A DNA stretch of 64,000 bases, taken from contig NC_045130.1 of assembly GCF_007655135.1 (NCBI RefSeq), positions 24,619,363 to 24,683,362 on the forward strand, read 5' to 3'. Below the pieces are notes generated by a model, which searched no databases, was not told where the DNA came from, and saw nothing but the letters and a program-made list of their open reading frames with translations. How positions within the stretch are numbered: the stretch's first letter is position 1; the number at the start of each line of letters is the position of its first letter. Shown in pieces: positions 11,011 to 23,452 of this stretch. Source of the stretch: Punica granatum. Lineage: Eukaryota; Streptophyta; Magnoliopsida; Myrtales; Lythraceae. The position numbers were made by a program, and so were the translations under genes.

Positions 11011-11362
11011 TGACGGGTGTACTGTTCACCTTAGAGCACGACCTTCACCCGAAATGAAGAAATCAACCTGAAATAATGAGCAAATGACTTCAAACCAAAA
11101 ATCTAAGTTCATAATGAACTCTTTGGGTCCAAAATATGTGGTCCATGGAGTTTGAGAATTTTCGAACTTAAGTTGGGATGATGAACATCGGCTTCCGACT
11201 TAAGAACTCAAAGCTTTCTTGGGGTTTTCTTCGGTTTTTCTCTCTTAGTTTTGAAGTGTTGAAGCTTGCTGGTTTTGGCTATGGAGTTGAGAGATTTTCT
11301 TGAGGGAGAAAGCTTGGAGAGAGTGTGCAATAAGAGAAGTGATTAGGTTAATCACTTTGGGG

Positions 11363-11371
11363 CTATTTATA
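11363..11371 (-). promoter_or_regulatory. TATA box of element A LTR
   Basis: The minus strand reads TATAAATAG, a canonical plant TATA motif, at the equivalent place to the TATA motifs of the other LTR copies. Confidence 0.65.
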
Positions 11372-11925
11372 GGCAAAGCTAATGGGCAATTAAGCAAAGC
11401 TAAGCACGCTTAAGCCTCCCATTAGCAAATTTCGGTTTGCCTAATGAGGATGAGGATGAATGTGGACCAAGTGTTCTTGATGAAGATGATCCAAGAGCAT
11501 TGATGAGCACTGATGAGGAGTTGAGTGTTGTCTTCAACCTCTCCAAGATATTTTGGCTAAGAGAGGGCAAGTTGGCTTCTTGCATTGAAGAAGAAGAAGA
11601 AGCTTCTAGAGCAAAGGGTGACTCATCTTGGGCAGGCCGTGGGTCCCACGACCGAAGAGGAGAAACCGGGAAAAAGCTCGGGTCTCGATTGATCGCGCAT
11701 TCAAAGCTCGTGATTTGAACTGAATGTCGAATTGTCGATATATGCAAGGAAACGGATTTAATGAGTCCGAGATTGACATTTTCCGTGAGAAATTATCAAA
11801 TGTCTGTATGAGGCTCAGAAGCCGGTTTTGCTCCTTTTATGCATTCAGAGCGAGGTTACCCACTTCTGACAGCATATCTTGTATCTACATCCCACGTTGG
11901 TCATTTTGACATAAATTGTCAAATT

Positions 11926-11930
11926 ATGTG
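11926..11930. repeat. Target-site duplication, left copy (atgtg)
   Basis: These five bases before the solo LTR correspond to ACGTG at 16427-16431 after it. The uninterrupted homologue at 15369-15373 reads ACGTG, so this copy has one C-to-T change. Confidence 0.85.
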
Positions 11931-14900
11931 TGTACGGACTCGAATGTGGACTCTCGTCGGGGCCCGCATGCGCGCTTTTGGATTGCGCGGCTTGGGAGTG
12001 TCCACCTTCCTGTGGGGACGCGTGACAGACACACGTGAGAGAAGGAGTTGCCACTTATCATTTTACGACCCAAAGGTCGAGGGCGGATAAGTTACCCGGG
12101 GTTTAGGGGTACGGAACACCTAGTTTGTTGTTAAGGTATTGGGCTGTGCGGAACCGGAAAGTCCGTGTTCGGGGGTTCATGTTACTTGCGGGCCTATATC
12201 CCGCACGCCTTTTTGGTACTCTGATTTGCTAGGCTTGCATGTTTTATTATTTACTGCGTGGATTAAGCTGCACTCAGCTCGCACGTTTTGACACCGGAGA
12301 TTCGGTGAACTAAACGATGTCGGTGGAGAAACCGAGAGAGAAGTAAGCCCGTGTGTCGGGGAATTGGTTCACAATCTCGCGTTACAGTTGATCGAACCAT
12401 GGAGGTTGAATCCCTGCGAGAACTAGAACCGCGAGTTCTTGGATTTACTTTCCTTTAGGCAAGCATTAGACCGATTCGATTAATTCGACTATCGGACCGT
12501 TCGCTTACCGACTGTAATTCTTACAAAATGAATGTACAGAACAAAATCCTTACAATGCTCTCGAAAATAATAAATACAAATTGCAAATGGCTGAATTCCA
12601 ATCGACTCGCATTCGGTTATTATTCCGCTCTAACTCACCGTGAGTTTAGGGAAAAGACCGAAGAACTGAAATTCAATGCACGCTGTCACTGAATAGGGTG
12701 TTGGACCCTATGAGTGTTGATTAGGGCATTGAACCCTGTGATCGATGATTAGGGCGTTGAACTCTAATATTGTTCGGCCTAGGGATTAGGCTCGACCAGC
12801 ATGGCAAACAGGTACGGAAAGATAACAAGCAGCAGTTAAATAACAGACAATGTGTTTGTATTCACCGAATGTACGTGGATTAGCAAGTTTATTAATCCGG
12901 GGTATTTTGGCATGCAAATCCTATCCTAGACAAACAAACGCGTGCCAATATTTTAGCATTCGGCTTTGGTTTGAGAACCTGATATGTCGGGTGTCCGTAG
13001 TCAAGTTTCGTGTGTGTGGATTGCTTTTACAGTGATTTGGTGTTGTGACACTGAATTACCATTGAATTAACCCAACTTGTATTTTGACCCCAGATTTGGA
13101 ACCTAGAGTTCCACCTAATCATTTTCTAATATTTGGTTAAGTCGAGTGAAATGGTTAGTCAGGTAATTGTATTTTTGATACAGAATACCCAACTGACACC
13201 TTAAATTACGCTAGGATGTCGGCAAATCACAAAATGATGTTCTTGCCCTTGATTTGAAAATTTGTTTTCAGAAAAGGAGAACAACACAATACGGATTTGA
13301 AAGTATGAGAGTTTTGAAAAGGGCATTAACACCGTTTTGTAATTCGTCGACACGAGTTACAAATTAATGTCTAGTTCGTGCAGAGTTATTTAAATTGAAT
13401 GAATTAATCGTGTGAACGTCCCGATTAACCCGTTCGTGGAATTAATGCTTAAGGTTGTTGCCGAATGCATTAATTATGAAAACGATTCGTGATTCGAAAA
13501 CCAAGATGGTTTCACAAGGATCGAGAATAATTTGGTCAAATAACCAAAAATACCTTCATAACTGAATGAACCCAAATAAGTTATCGATATTCGAATCCAT
13601 GCATGTTTGCTTTGAAAAGACATTTTCATGTGATATTGCGACGATAATGTAAATTGCAAATTACATGAAAGCCGAGAACAGACTCAAAACGGGAAGAGGA
13701 AGCCTCATGCAACCCGTACGAGTCTAAGTGGCTCTCGGTTACTTCTCCTTGGAGATAGCCGAGAGGTCCCATGGCCCGAATGGGTTCCACGAGGTTTCCC
13801 CGTCTCGTTTCGAATCATTTCTCGCATGCTTAAACGACAAACATGATAAATAACACGATTAAACGAAAGTCGGTATTGCCATTATTTGAATAACGCATTC
13901 AAACATGCAAACATGCACAAACAAGTTATTTAAGGAATCGATAAAACAATACCGACTTCATGCATGTAAGAAAACACGAGAAAACTCGGGAATCGAATTT
14001 GGATCCGGCTAAGAAGGCCGTTCTTAACCCGAGGAAAGCAAGCCAAGTCTCGGTTACCTCTTCTTGAGGCAAACCCGAGAGCTCTTTTGCTTATTTCGGG
14101 TCGGGAAGGTTTTCCGAGTGATGATCCAAACGTTTCCCGACATTCTAACATGTTATATGATGACGAGCATGCATAATATAACGTGAAAACGCATAAAAAT
14201 TAAATCTTGCATATGGAATATGTCATATACTCCATATCACTCCATAACCATGCAAAAAATATAAAAGGCCCTAACTCCTCTAAGTCGAGAATGTTCTACC
14301 TAGCCTCGGGATGCGAGGAAAGAGTCGGGGAAGAGTTCGAGAGTCAGGTGACTCGGTTGAACGCTTGGAAGGGTGCTCGGGTGCATAGGATGCACATTCG
14401 GCAAGGATGGGCGCGCGGGAGGATGTCAGGCGCTCAGGCAGGCTAGTGGCTGAGCTCGAAGGGGGCGCGGCAGGCGCATGGCAAGCGACTGTCACTATTC
14501 ACCCGGGAGCACGGGATGAACTCCAAAGCCTAAAATACACCTGAAATCATAACTTAAAGTGCTCAAATAAAAAAACCAAGTTCACCACTAAACTCCAAGG
14601 GTCCAAAACATGTGGTCCATGGAATTTGAGAATTTTTGAACTTAAGTCGGGATGATGAACATCGGCTTCTGACTTAAGGACTCAAAGCTTTCTTCGGGTT
14701 TTCTTCGGTTTTTCTCTCTTGGTTTTGAAGTGTTGAAGCTTGCTGGTTTTGGCTATGGAGTTGAGAGCTTTTCTTGAGGGAGAAAGCTTGGAGAGAGTGT
14801 GCAAGAAGGGAAGTCTTTGTCTTAATCACTTTTGGGCAATTTATAGGCAAAGCTAATGACACAATTAGCAAAAACAAGGGCTCTTAACCTCCATGCTTAG

Positions 14901-16426
14901 CAAATTTCGGCCAACTAATGAGGATGAGGATGAATGTGAGCCAAGTATTCTTCATGTGGAAGAGCCAAGAAGCATTAATGAGCATTGATGAAGCTTGAGT
15001 GTTGTCTTCAATCTCTCCAAGATATTTTGGCTAAGAGAGGGCAAGTTGGCAAGTTGGCTTCTTGCATTGAAGAAGAAGAAGTCGAAATTTCTAAGGCATT
15101 GAGGAGAAATCGGGAGAAAGCTCGGGTCTCGATTGATCTCACATTCGAAGCTCGTAGTTCGAATCAAACGTCGAATTGTCGATATACGCGAGGAAACAGA
15201 TTTAATGAGCCCAAGATTGGCATTTTTCGTGGAAAATTGCCAAATGTCTGTATGAGGCTCGGAAGCCGATTTTCCTCCTTTTAAGCATTCAGATCGAGGT
15301 TACCCTCTTCTGACAGCATATCTTGCATCTGCATCCCACGTCGATCATTTTGACATAAATTATCAAATCACGTGGACACTTGACCCTTAAGCCGGTAATG
15401 CCAATATGGAGCCGGAGATGTCCTAGGAGGCCGAAACTGGATTTCTCAGATTGTTTTTTGAGTTGTTTGGGCGATCCGGAGATCACTGTGATCTCTGTTT
15501 GTCGAGATTGGGCCTCTAAGGACATGAAAAGTGCATCTGAGACCCTTAAAGTACTGCTCGGGGGGTCTAGATGAGTTGTGTGATTCATTCCGATGATTCC
15601 ACATTGAGCCTTGAGAAGGCTAGCACTGTGTAGGGTAGACATTCGGCGTCAAGTTTCCGTAAAAAGGACCTCCGGATATGCATTTCCATTGAAAATGGCC
15701 ATTTCTGCTCCTCGAAGGTTACTCGGCTAACTGAAAAGGGGTTTGCTGTCTGATTTGCCCAATTGCGTCTGTTCGCTGGAGTTTTCAGGGCAATGCAGTA
15801 TGAATTTCGTTTGTTGTAATTCCGTCAGACCAGTCTCTGGTTATGCATTTCCGAAGAAGGGCATACCCGTTTTGTCACTCGGAAGTCATTTGAAGTGTCT
15901 GTGTGGCTTCCAAGAGACAATCTGAAGCATTACTCATGTTTTGTATGCTTGTGGGGCATGGCCGTATCTGACATTTGGAATTAACTTTTCTCCAGGAAAC
16001 CGGCATTTTTGGACTTCCACTGAAAAGTTGTCTGTATACAGAAAGTTTTTCTGTATAGAGCAGATGATTTGCAAATTGCTTTTAAAGACACTTTTCATCT
16101 GTTTGGCACTGATGTGGATTTTTAAAGTCCAATATTGGCTATCTTCCGATGATCGAGCGAACTATCAGAAAATAGGCTTGTTCGTGTGATATACTGAAAA
16201 TGCCGGTTTTGGATGTTGTTGAGCTCTCTAGTCGCTCTGTTGCCTTTCGGTGACCCCGGGGATCCTTCTGTCGTATGGACATGTCATATGCTTAATTTTG
16301 TTGACTCGAATATGAATGGTGATTTATTGCTCTGTCGAGCCTTCTTCTGTATTCCTGCTCGAGTCGTGGCCTGAATTGCTAATGATGCTGTTGTTTGGAT
16401 TAATGAGCAAAAATGGAGTGCTGACA
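11931..16426 (-). repeat. Nested solo LTR of the Tat family, 4,496 bp
   Basis: It starts TGTACGGACTCG and ends TGCTGACA, so on the minus strand it is a complete TG...CA LTR. It is flanked by a 5 bp duplication (atgtg/acgtg), and the interrupted host LTR continues in register on both sides (11930 then 16432). There is no primer site, internal region or second LTR. A full-length LTR with target duplications on both sides is the expected product of recombination between the two LTRs of a complete element. Inside are U5 and the primer-proximal part (11931-14180), a TATA box at 14838 and the U3 palindrome at 15480. Confidence 0.93.
14838..14846 (-). promoter_or_regulatory. TATA box of solo LTR
   Basis: The minus strand reads CTATAAATT, matching the position of the TATA box in the host LTR. 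Confidence 0.6.
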
Positions 16427-16431
16427 ACGTG
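16427..16431. repeat. Target-site duplication, right copy (acgtg)
   Basis: These five bases follow the CA end of the solo LTR. The host LTR sequence GGCACTTGACCC continues immediately after. Confidence 0.85.
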
Positions 16432-17485
16432 GGCACTTGACCCTTAAGCCGGTAAAATGCAAATATGGAGCCGGAGGTGTCCTAGGAGGCCGAAACTGGA
16501 TTTCTCAGATTGTTTTCTGAGCTTGTTGGGCGCTCCGCAGATCACTGTGATCTCTGTTTGCCAAGATTGGGCCTCTAAGGATATGAAAAGTGCATCTGAG
16601 ACCCTTAAATCACTGCTCGAGGGGTCTAGATGAGTTGTGTGATTCATTCCGACGATTCCACGTTGAGCCTTGGGAAGGCTAGCACTGTGTAAGGTAAGCA
16701 TCCGGCGTCAAGTTTCCCCAAAGAGGACCTCCGGATATGGATTTTCATTGAAAATGGTCTTTTGTGCTCCTCGGAGGTTACTCGGGAAATCGTGAAGGGT
16801 TTTGCTGTCTGATTTGCCCAATTGTGTCTGTTCGCTGGAGTTTCCGGGGCAATACCGGGTCAACCTTGTTTGCCGTATTCCATCAGACCAGTCTCCGGTT
16901 ATTCTCTTCCGAAGAGGGGAATGCCCGTTTTGTTGCTCGGAAGTCATTCAGGGTGTCTGTATGGCTTCCAAAAGACAATCTGAAGCATTGCTCGTGCTCT
17001 GTATGATTGTGGGTCATGGCCGCAATTGATATTTGGAATTAACTTTTCTCCAAGAAACCGGCATTTTTGGACTTCCACTGAAAAATTGTTTGTATAGAGA
17101 AAGTTGTTCTGTATAGAGGAGATGATTTGCGAAATGCGTTTGAAAACACTTTTCATCTGTTTGGTATTGATGTTGATTTTTGAAGTCCAATATTGGGTAT
17201 CTTCCGACGGTCGAGCGAACTATCGAAAAATAGGCTTGTTCATGTGATATACTGAAAATGCCGGTTTTGGATGTTGTTGAGCTCTGTAGTCACTCTGTTG
17301 CCTTTTGGTGACCCTTGGAGTCTTTATGTTGCTTGCGCATGTCATCCACTTAATTTGGCTAACTTGAGGATGAATAGTGATTTCTTGCTCTATGGAGCCC
17401 TTTTTCTGTATTCCTGCTCAAGTCATAGTTTGGACCAATGCTGATAATGTTGTTTGAGTTGGTGAGTCAAAATGGGGTGCTGACA
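16432..17485 (-). repeat. Element A 5' LTR, upstream (U3) part
   Basis: This is the continuation of the LTR interrupted at 11930. It is homologous over its length to 15374-16426 in the solo LTR. It ends TGCTGACA at 17485, after which chromovirus LTR sequence resumes (GTCTCCAAAGAGC). It contains the palindrome at 16539-16553. Confidence 0.88.
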
Positions 17486-17970
17486 GTCTCCAAAGAGCTT
17501 TATTCAACTGACTTGCTATGAGATGCTGAAGATGGAATAAAAGACAACCAACTATTCTAGATAGCCTTTATTTAGTTTCCTTTGTTACTTCTGGTTTTAG
17601 GAAACTAAGGTTATTCCAGTTGCCAAGTTTATTAGTTTCCAGTTTCTCCTAGACTTATATAAAGGAGGCTGAATAGCTGATCATAGGTAGACTATTCTGG
17701 TATTTTGTTGAGATTTTCTCCTTTGTTCTTCATTGAACTCCTTCGAACGAACAAGTGTGACAACTTGTGATTGTTCGGTACAATTTGATATTATTGGTTC
17801 TTATTTCTTCATAAACAACGGGTCAATAATCCTTATCTTGATATTGTTTATTCTTGTTTCTCTATAAACAATGGGTCAATAATCCTCTTTATCTAAATCT
17901 GTGTTTGGCGATCTGGGAATCGATTCAAGTTGGTCGTCGGGTTTCACAATCCTTCGTGAGGTCCGCATCA
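17486..17970 (+). repeat. Chromovirus 5' LTR, main part
   Basis: 17486-17620 matches the 3' LTR at 32679-32801. The LTR ends CATCA at 17970, three bases before the primer site. With the 37 bp piece at 5522-5558 the LTR is about 525 bp, a usual size for small chromoviruses. Two near copies of 'ataaacaacgggtcaataatcc' lie at 17811 and 17861. Confidence 0.82.
17656..17664 (+). promoter_or_regulatory. TATA box of chromovirus LTR
   Basis: TATATAAAG lies roughly 200 bp into the LTR, the expected layout for U3-R. Confidence 0.65.
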
Positions 17971-17973
17971 TTT

Positions 17974-17985
17974 TGGTATCAGAGC
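17974..17985 (+). promoter_or_regulatory. Primer-binding site, tRNA-iMet
   Basis: TGGTATCAGAGC is the standard plant retrotransposon primer site complementary to initiator methionine tRNA. It lies 3 bp after the LTR end. Confidence 0.93.
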
Positions 17986-18604
17986 ATCGGGCTCCAAATC
18001 AGGTTTATCCTATCCTTTTCGTTTCAATTTGCTGAATTTCATTCTGTCTAGCTTGTTCGTTCTGGATTAGTAGTAGGAAAAAAAATAAAAAAGAGGAAAA
18101 GAAAAAGAAAAGAAAAGCGAAGTTCCAGCTTAAAAAAAAAGGGAAAAATATTCGGCCAAAAAAAAATAGAGCTGAAAAAAAAAGATAGAAAGAGAAGAAA
18201 GAAGCTGTCAGTGTCAATTTGATCCGAATTCTTTGCATCAGATCATAATTACCTAATACCTGATCTTCCATATTCCTTTCCCTAAATCATCCTCCATATC
18301 GTTCCATCCATATATTACTTTTATATATTCATTTCTTCATTCCTAAAATCTTTCATTTCTTCACTTTCCTTTGACCATTTATTTCCCTGTTAGCTTGTGT
18401 CCAATTTAGGGCCAATATATTAATTGTTGTTTTGAATTATTACGAGCTAGTTGCCTTTGATTTGTCAGTTGCTGAGTTCTTTAAAGAACTTTGAGGAGGA
18501 AATTAGAGTGGAAAGTGGCAAGAGTGGTGAGCGTATCAGAGGGAAAAACCATTGAACTGAGCGAAACACGAGTGTTGAGTGACGATAATTTGAGGGCAAA
18601 CATG
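17986..18604 (+). mobile_element. Chromovirus 5' leader, gag missing
   Basis: This is non-coding leader sequence with a purine-rich stretch (about 18077-18210, mostly A and G). The opening of gag is not visible. At about 18604 sequence of the element C LTR starts. The chromovirus resumes only in RNase H at 31130, so gag, protease and most of RT have been lost along with one end of element C. Confidence 0.65.
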
Positions 18605-21065
18605 TTGCCCGAGCCAACGAGGTCTCCTCGACTCTAATTCAAGTTATTTCTCGATATGCTAGCATTGTATACGATGAAGATATGCATAATACGATGTAAA
18701 AACACATAAAAACATAAACTTGCATGCGAATCGGTCATGGACAGCCTATCGCCCCACAAACGCAAAGGAAACGTAAAAGTCCTAACTTCTCTAAGTCGGG
18801 AATGATTATACCTAGCCCCGGGATGCGGGAAAAGCCGAGGAAAGCTAGAAAAAGGGGCTTGGGAAGTCAGTTCTGCCTCCTAGAATGAACAGACCCGAAT
18901 TGGTGTAGTTGGGTCAACTGGCAGACCCGATTGGCCGTTCGTCTTGTCGGGGCTGTATCGGTTGATCGGGGTGGTCTTTTCGTGCGGGGCTGGTTGCGTT
19001 GGATTCCAAATGGACTGAGGACCACACCTGCGGTGGTTTCGGGAGGAGAGCACTTGTAGATTTTCTGAAAATACAAAACAAAGTCGGGTTAGCTAGCAGA
19101 AAACAGAACCGACTGGGCAGAACTGACCCGACTGGGCAGGTCAGAAAGAAATGGCTGTCCTGGAGGCTCCCGTTGGTATTTTGCTGCAACGTGGTGTACA
19201 GTTGAACGACTCTCGACACGTAACCACCTCATCACGGGGGAGAGGGAGGGTTGTAAGGAACCCCTAGAAAGTGATGGCACGACTCGCCATAGTCGTGGGG
19301 AGGAGGAAATGTCGGATGAACCCGACTAGGTCCCGGAGAGCACCTAGGAGACCGATTCTGTGCTGGAGGAAAACGGGCTGCTGGAGGCTTCAAATTGAAA
19401 AACTAAGCTCGAAAATGGACTCGGGGGGTCGAATACATGTGGGATATGAAGTTTGGTCTAGTTTGGTTCGGGTTGGATGGTGGTAGCCGGAAAACGGTTG
19501 AGTTTTCGGGCAAACCGGCCTTGTATCCAGGCTGTTACGGGGACGAGCAAAATCTGGAAAATGAGGGGAGTTTGGAGAGTGTTCTTGAGTGAGAAAGCTA
19601 GAGAGAGGTTGCAAGAAGAGTTGTAATTAAGTTAATGACCCAATGAGGTTATAAAAGTGGCTGTAATGGCTCAATTAGTGAAAACAAAGCACAATTAAGG
19701 AGAAGGTTAGGGGGATCCGAATTTTTAAGATGGATTAAGGAGGGGAAGTTGTCCTGAAAGGTGATGGGAAGTGATGGATGGAAGAGTGGAGTTGATGGAT
19801 GGAAGAGTAGAGTTGATGGGTGTAAGAGATATTTTGAAAAATGGGTGGATGAGGCTCTTTTGGCTTATCTTTAGAGGAGAGCCATGCGCGCGGCTCGGCT
19901 TGGCTCGACTCGGCTTGGCTAGCTTAAGGGTCCCACTTGATTAGGAAGAAAGCCAGAAGAAGCTCGGGGCTCGATTGATTGCGCATTCGATTTCCGTGGT
20001 TCGCTTGAACGACAAATTATCGATGTATGCACGAATACGATTTTAATGAGCCTAATATTGACATGCTTCTTGTAAGTGAATGCTCGGGTGACCTCGGGAC
20101 TCGAAAGCCGGTTTTGCTCCGTTTGGATGATCGGCGTGAAGTTGTCTGTTTCTGTCGCTTGTTCGCGCCTCTGCGTGATGTACCGCTCGTGTTGGCGTGC
20201 TTTGTGCTTCGGGCAGAACGGTTTACTCGTCAATCCCGGCTAGAGATCGATAACTGGAGACGTCCTAGGAATTCGCGAACGAGGTTCTCTTAGTGTTGCC
20301 CAAGTGTTTTGATGTGTTCGGAGACCACTGCGATCTCCGTTTGTCTAAAGCAAATCTCGAAAGTTCACCGGAAGGCGTTCGGGACCATTAAAACATCACT
20401 CGGGAAATCAGTATGCATTGCTTGGTCCGAGCCAATATGATTTCCTAGGCCCTAGGGTTTGCTGGGAGTGGGTGGGGCAAAGCTCGGATGTTAACATTTC
20501 CCCGAATGAGCTCTGAGCGCAAGATTCCGGGTGGAAGGGGCCATTTTGCTATTGGAATGGTACTCGGGAAACCAACTTGAGCTTCGAAATACGGTTTGAA
20601 TCTTGTTTTCGGGTCCTAGTGAGCCCAGGGTGCGTGCATGCCTGTTTTCGTGAGCCGTTGATATATTCATGGATCAGGCATCTCGGGAACCCCATCAGGA
20701 AAGGTGTCTGTGAATGGTCGGGGGTGTCCCGGCTTAAGTAGGAGGCCTGAAATGCGCTCGGAGGTGCCATTAGTTATTTTAATACCAAGAGGGATTTTTA
20801 GAGTCCCATATTGGATATCTTCTGATTCTTCGGTGATCCATCGATGAATAGTGCTATAGCGTCGGCTTCTATTGTCCTGAGGCTTACCGCCTGTCTGCTT
20901 CCTTGAATTGCCCTCTGAGCCTTTTTGGAGTACCCTGCTTCTCTTCTGTAGTCTGTGCCCCCAAGTTCGCGCGTTCGTCTCTGTCGGCCCAAGTCATGAA
21001 TAGCAATCCGAGCTTCGGTCGAGAGTCTTTTGTTGGAGCCGATGGACCAAAATGGGATGCTGACA
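18605..21065 (-). repeat. Element C 3' LTR, truncated at its far end
   Basis: It aligns with 28468-31129 (5' LTR of the same element); in a sampled 270 bp about nine positions in ten agree by eye. It ends GATGCTGACA next to a polypurine tract on the minus strand. The part equivalent to 26143-28467 is missing, probably deleted together with neighbouring chromovirus sequence. A minus-strand TATA motif (TTTTATAA) lies at 19649-19656. Unlike its partner it has only one copy of the 200 bp unit at 19010-19190. Confidence 0.87.
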
Positions 21066-21067
21066 GC

Positions 21068-21083
21068 TTGCCCCTATTTGGTT
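21068..21083 (-). promoter_or_regulatory. Polypurine tract of element C
   Basis: The minus strand reads CAAATAGGGGCAAG directly upstream of the LTR start (TGTCAGCATCCC), nearly identical to the tract at 3587-3602 in the coding Tat relic. Confidence 0.75.
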
Positions 21084-21221
21084 GTATGCTCGATTAGAGG
21101 ATGTAGCCAAATATTATGAGGAGCATCCCATTTGGTTCCGACGACCGCTTTGGTACTTTTTCCCACGACCGCTTGCACTCTTGTTGGGATGTGTCGGGGA
21201 GTTGTGCTTGAAACAGAAATT

Positions 21222-22113
21222 TAAAAATCGAGATGGACCCGAGACAGAAATTTAAAAACCGGGATAGACCCAAGACAGGAATTTAAATACCGAGGTGGAC
21301 CCGAGGCAGAAATTTAAAATACCGAGATGGACCCGAAACAAGAATTTAAAATACCGGGATGGACCCAAACAGGAATTTAAAAACCGGGATAGACCCGAAT
21401 AGGAATTTAAACCGGGATGGACCCGAACCGGAATTTCAAACAGGGATAGACCCGAGACTGGAATTTAAAAACCGGGATGGACCCGAGACGGGAATTTAAA
21501 ACTCAAATGGACCCGAGACGGGAATTTAAAATCGGGATGGACCCGAGACAGGAATTTGAAACTGGGATGGACTCAAAACGGGAATTTAAAAACCGGGATA
21601 GATCGGAGACAGGAATTTCAACCGGGATAGATTCGAGACAGGAATTTGAAATCGGGATGGACCCGAACAGGAATTTCAAACCGGGATGGACCCGAAACAG
21701 GAATTTGAAACCGGGATAGACCCGAAATAAGAATTTAAAACCGAGATGGACCCGAAACAGGAATTTGAAACCGGGATGGGCCCGAAACAGGAATTTAAAT
21801 TGGGGTGGACCCGAACAGGAATTTAAACCGGGATGGACCCGAGCAGGATTTTAAACCGGAATGGACCCGAATAGAAATTTAAACCGGGATGGACCCGAAA
21901 TAGGAATTTTAAACCGGGATGGACCTGAGACAGGAGTTTAAAAACCGGGATAGACCCGAGACAGGAATTTAAACCGGGATGGACCCGAAACAGAAATTTA
22001 AAAACCAAGGTAGACTTGAAACAGGAATTTCAAATCGGGATGGACCCTAGACAGGAATTTAATAACCGGGATAAACCCGAGATAGGAATTTAAAAACCGA
22101 GATAGACCCGAGA
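21222..22113 (-). repeat. Minisatellite, 28-31 bp unit, about 30 copies
   Basis: The unit has the form 'ggaatttaaaaaccgggatggacccgagaca' with small length changes between GGAATTTAAA and ACCGGGATGG. It fills about 890 bp between the polypurine tract and the conserved interior, in the 3' UTR position. Open frames at 21477-21719 and 21823-22008 are translations of the repeat. It has no similarity to the 20 bp or 45 bp minisatellites of its relatives. Confidence 0.93.
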
Positions 22114-23307
22114 CACTCGTTTGGGGATCGCGCAAAGCGCCGAGTGATGTGGTTCGCTTGGCATTGGGCCTGGATTGCATCACGTGCGACGACTGATGAT
22201 GATTCCCCACTGCTTTCCCTTCTTTGGACGTCGGTCGTTTGGTAGTGTGGAGCATCCCTTGACGGTTTCCGGCGTAACGAGAGCACGACCTGTCGCGTGA
22301 GCCAGATATGATCCCGTCAGCGGGGAGTTCCTTTTAGGGTTCCCGACTGCACCGTTGGAGGGCATTGATTTGCCGAAGACTGGGCTCGCTGTTAGGGCAG
22401 TTGCCTGTTTGTCGGGGATGGCCCAGTCTTGTGGCGTGGGACTCGAGCTCTAGGGTGGAGCGCCTACCTACCCCGACGGATCGGGAATCAGAGTCTGCCG
22501 TAGTTCCCGTGGCTTGTAGTACCTGTGATCCTAGCATCATTGGTAAGTCATTACTAGTGATGTGTAAGCACAGGTAAAAGGAAGTATTTGCGACGCATGC
22601 TCTTCAGTTTCGGGTCGCCTGGGCGACCCGTGGAGAGTTTTTGCTTTGGCAATACAAATGGGATCCCATTTTTTTAAGGCCTCGATGCGAGGCCTCCAAG
22701 GCTCTTGTTGGCCATGCACGGGCATATCGAGACGTACTCAATGATGCCTTAGCGGCTTTGTCGGTTATTCGACGCGCCCGTCGACTTTGGACCCTTCTCA
22801 TCAGGGTGCCGTAGGACGGCTATGTTTATGACCCGTATGGGGATTTCGCGCAAATTTGGTTAGACCTCGATCTAGTCATTTTTGAAGTGTTATGACTAGA
22901 TTATCGGAAAGAAATGTTTTGGATTTTGGCTTTATGGTAGCCGATTGAAGAGTGGCTGTGACCCGTTATGGAGTTATGCAATGACAAAGAGAAAAGAGAA
23001 AGCTTGGAAAGCACGTTGCTCCAAGCTAAAAGGATACACGGGTTCACGTCTGCAGTGAGATGTACCCACCTTCTCTTCCGTCCTTCGGTTAGTGTTGGCT
23101 GTCTTGAACTGCGTGCTTGGTCGCCCGCTGTGCTTGAGGAAGAATCCGCCTTGGACGGTTGATTTCGGTAGGAAAGCCGATCGGGGATCGTGTTGGAGTA
23201 GATAACCTGGTCATTTCCCTTGAGGATCCCTGGTCCGCACAGTGTGCCAGAGCCTAGGTTGACTGTTTTGTTTATCTCTCATTTTACTCTCCTTTTGCTA
23301 CAGTCAC

Positions 23308-23452
23308 CCACCTCGGGGCCGTGCCTCTCAACTTAAAGGGGATGAGCTCTCCTTTTGCCACGACCGCCCACAAAGGGTTTCCGGTCGTGCCTCTCTCTTG
23401 CCTTAACTTTTGCCTAGGCCGCCCCTAAGAGGGGTTTTCGACCTAGCGGGCT
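23308..23452 (-). other. CTAGGCAAAA block of element C 3' UTR
   Basis: This is the minus-strand counterpart of 1829-2114 and 6769-6906. It contains 'cttttgcctaggccgcccc' and 'ggggttttcgacctag'. It shows that the interior of element C is derived from a Tat 3' UTR. Confidence 0.6.

Larger units (their letters stand above)
10373..11930 (-). repeat. Element A 5' LTR, downstream (U5/R) part
   Basis: It begins TGTACGGACC next to the primer site and carries the U5 sequence shared by all Tat LTRs here. Between 10691 and 10696 it jumps directly from sequence equivalent to 12260 to sequence equivalent to 14186 of the solo LTR, so about 1.9 kb is missing. It is interrupted at 11930 by the solo LTR and continues at 16432. 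Without the insert the LTR would be 2.6 kb. Confidence 0.88.

Noticed and set aside
15374..17485. Simple tandem duplication of about 1,057 bp in the LTR U3
   Set aside because: The first copy ends exactly at an LTR end (TGCTGACA) and the second begins with the target-site duplication. A nested solo LTR explains both copies better.
18077..18210. Polypurine tract marking a 3' LTR
   Set aside because: It lies downstream of a tRNA-iMet primer site, in the 5' leader, so it is a purine-rich leader and not the plus-strand primer.
21477..22255. Open frames reading repeated 'MDPRREFK' or 'VHPGL' type peptides
   Set aside because: They come from the 28-31 bp minisatellite in both orientations; the repeat explains the whole pattern.
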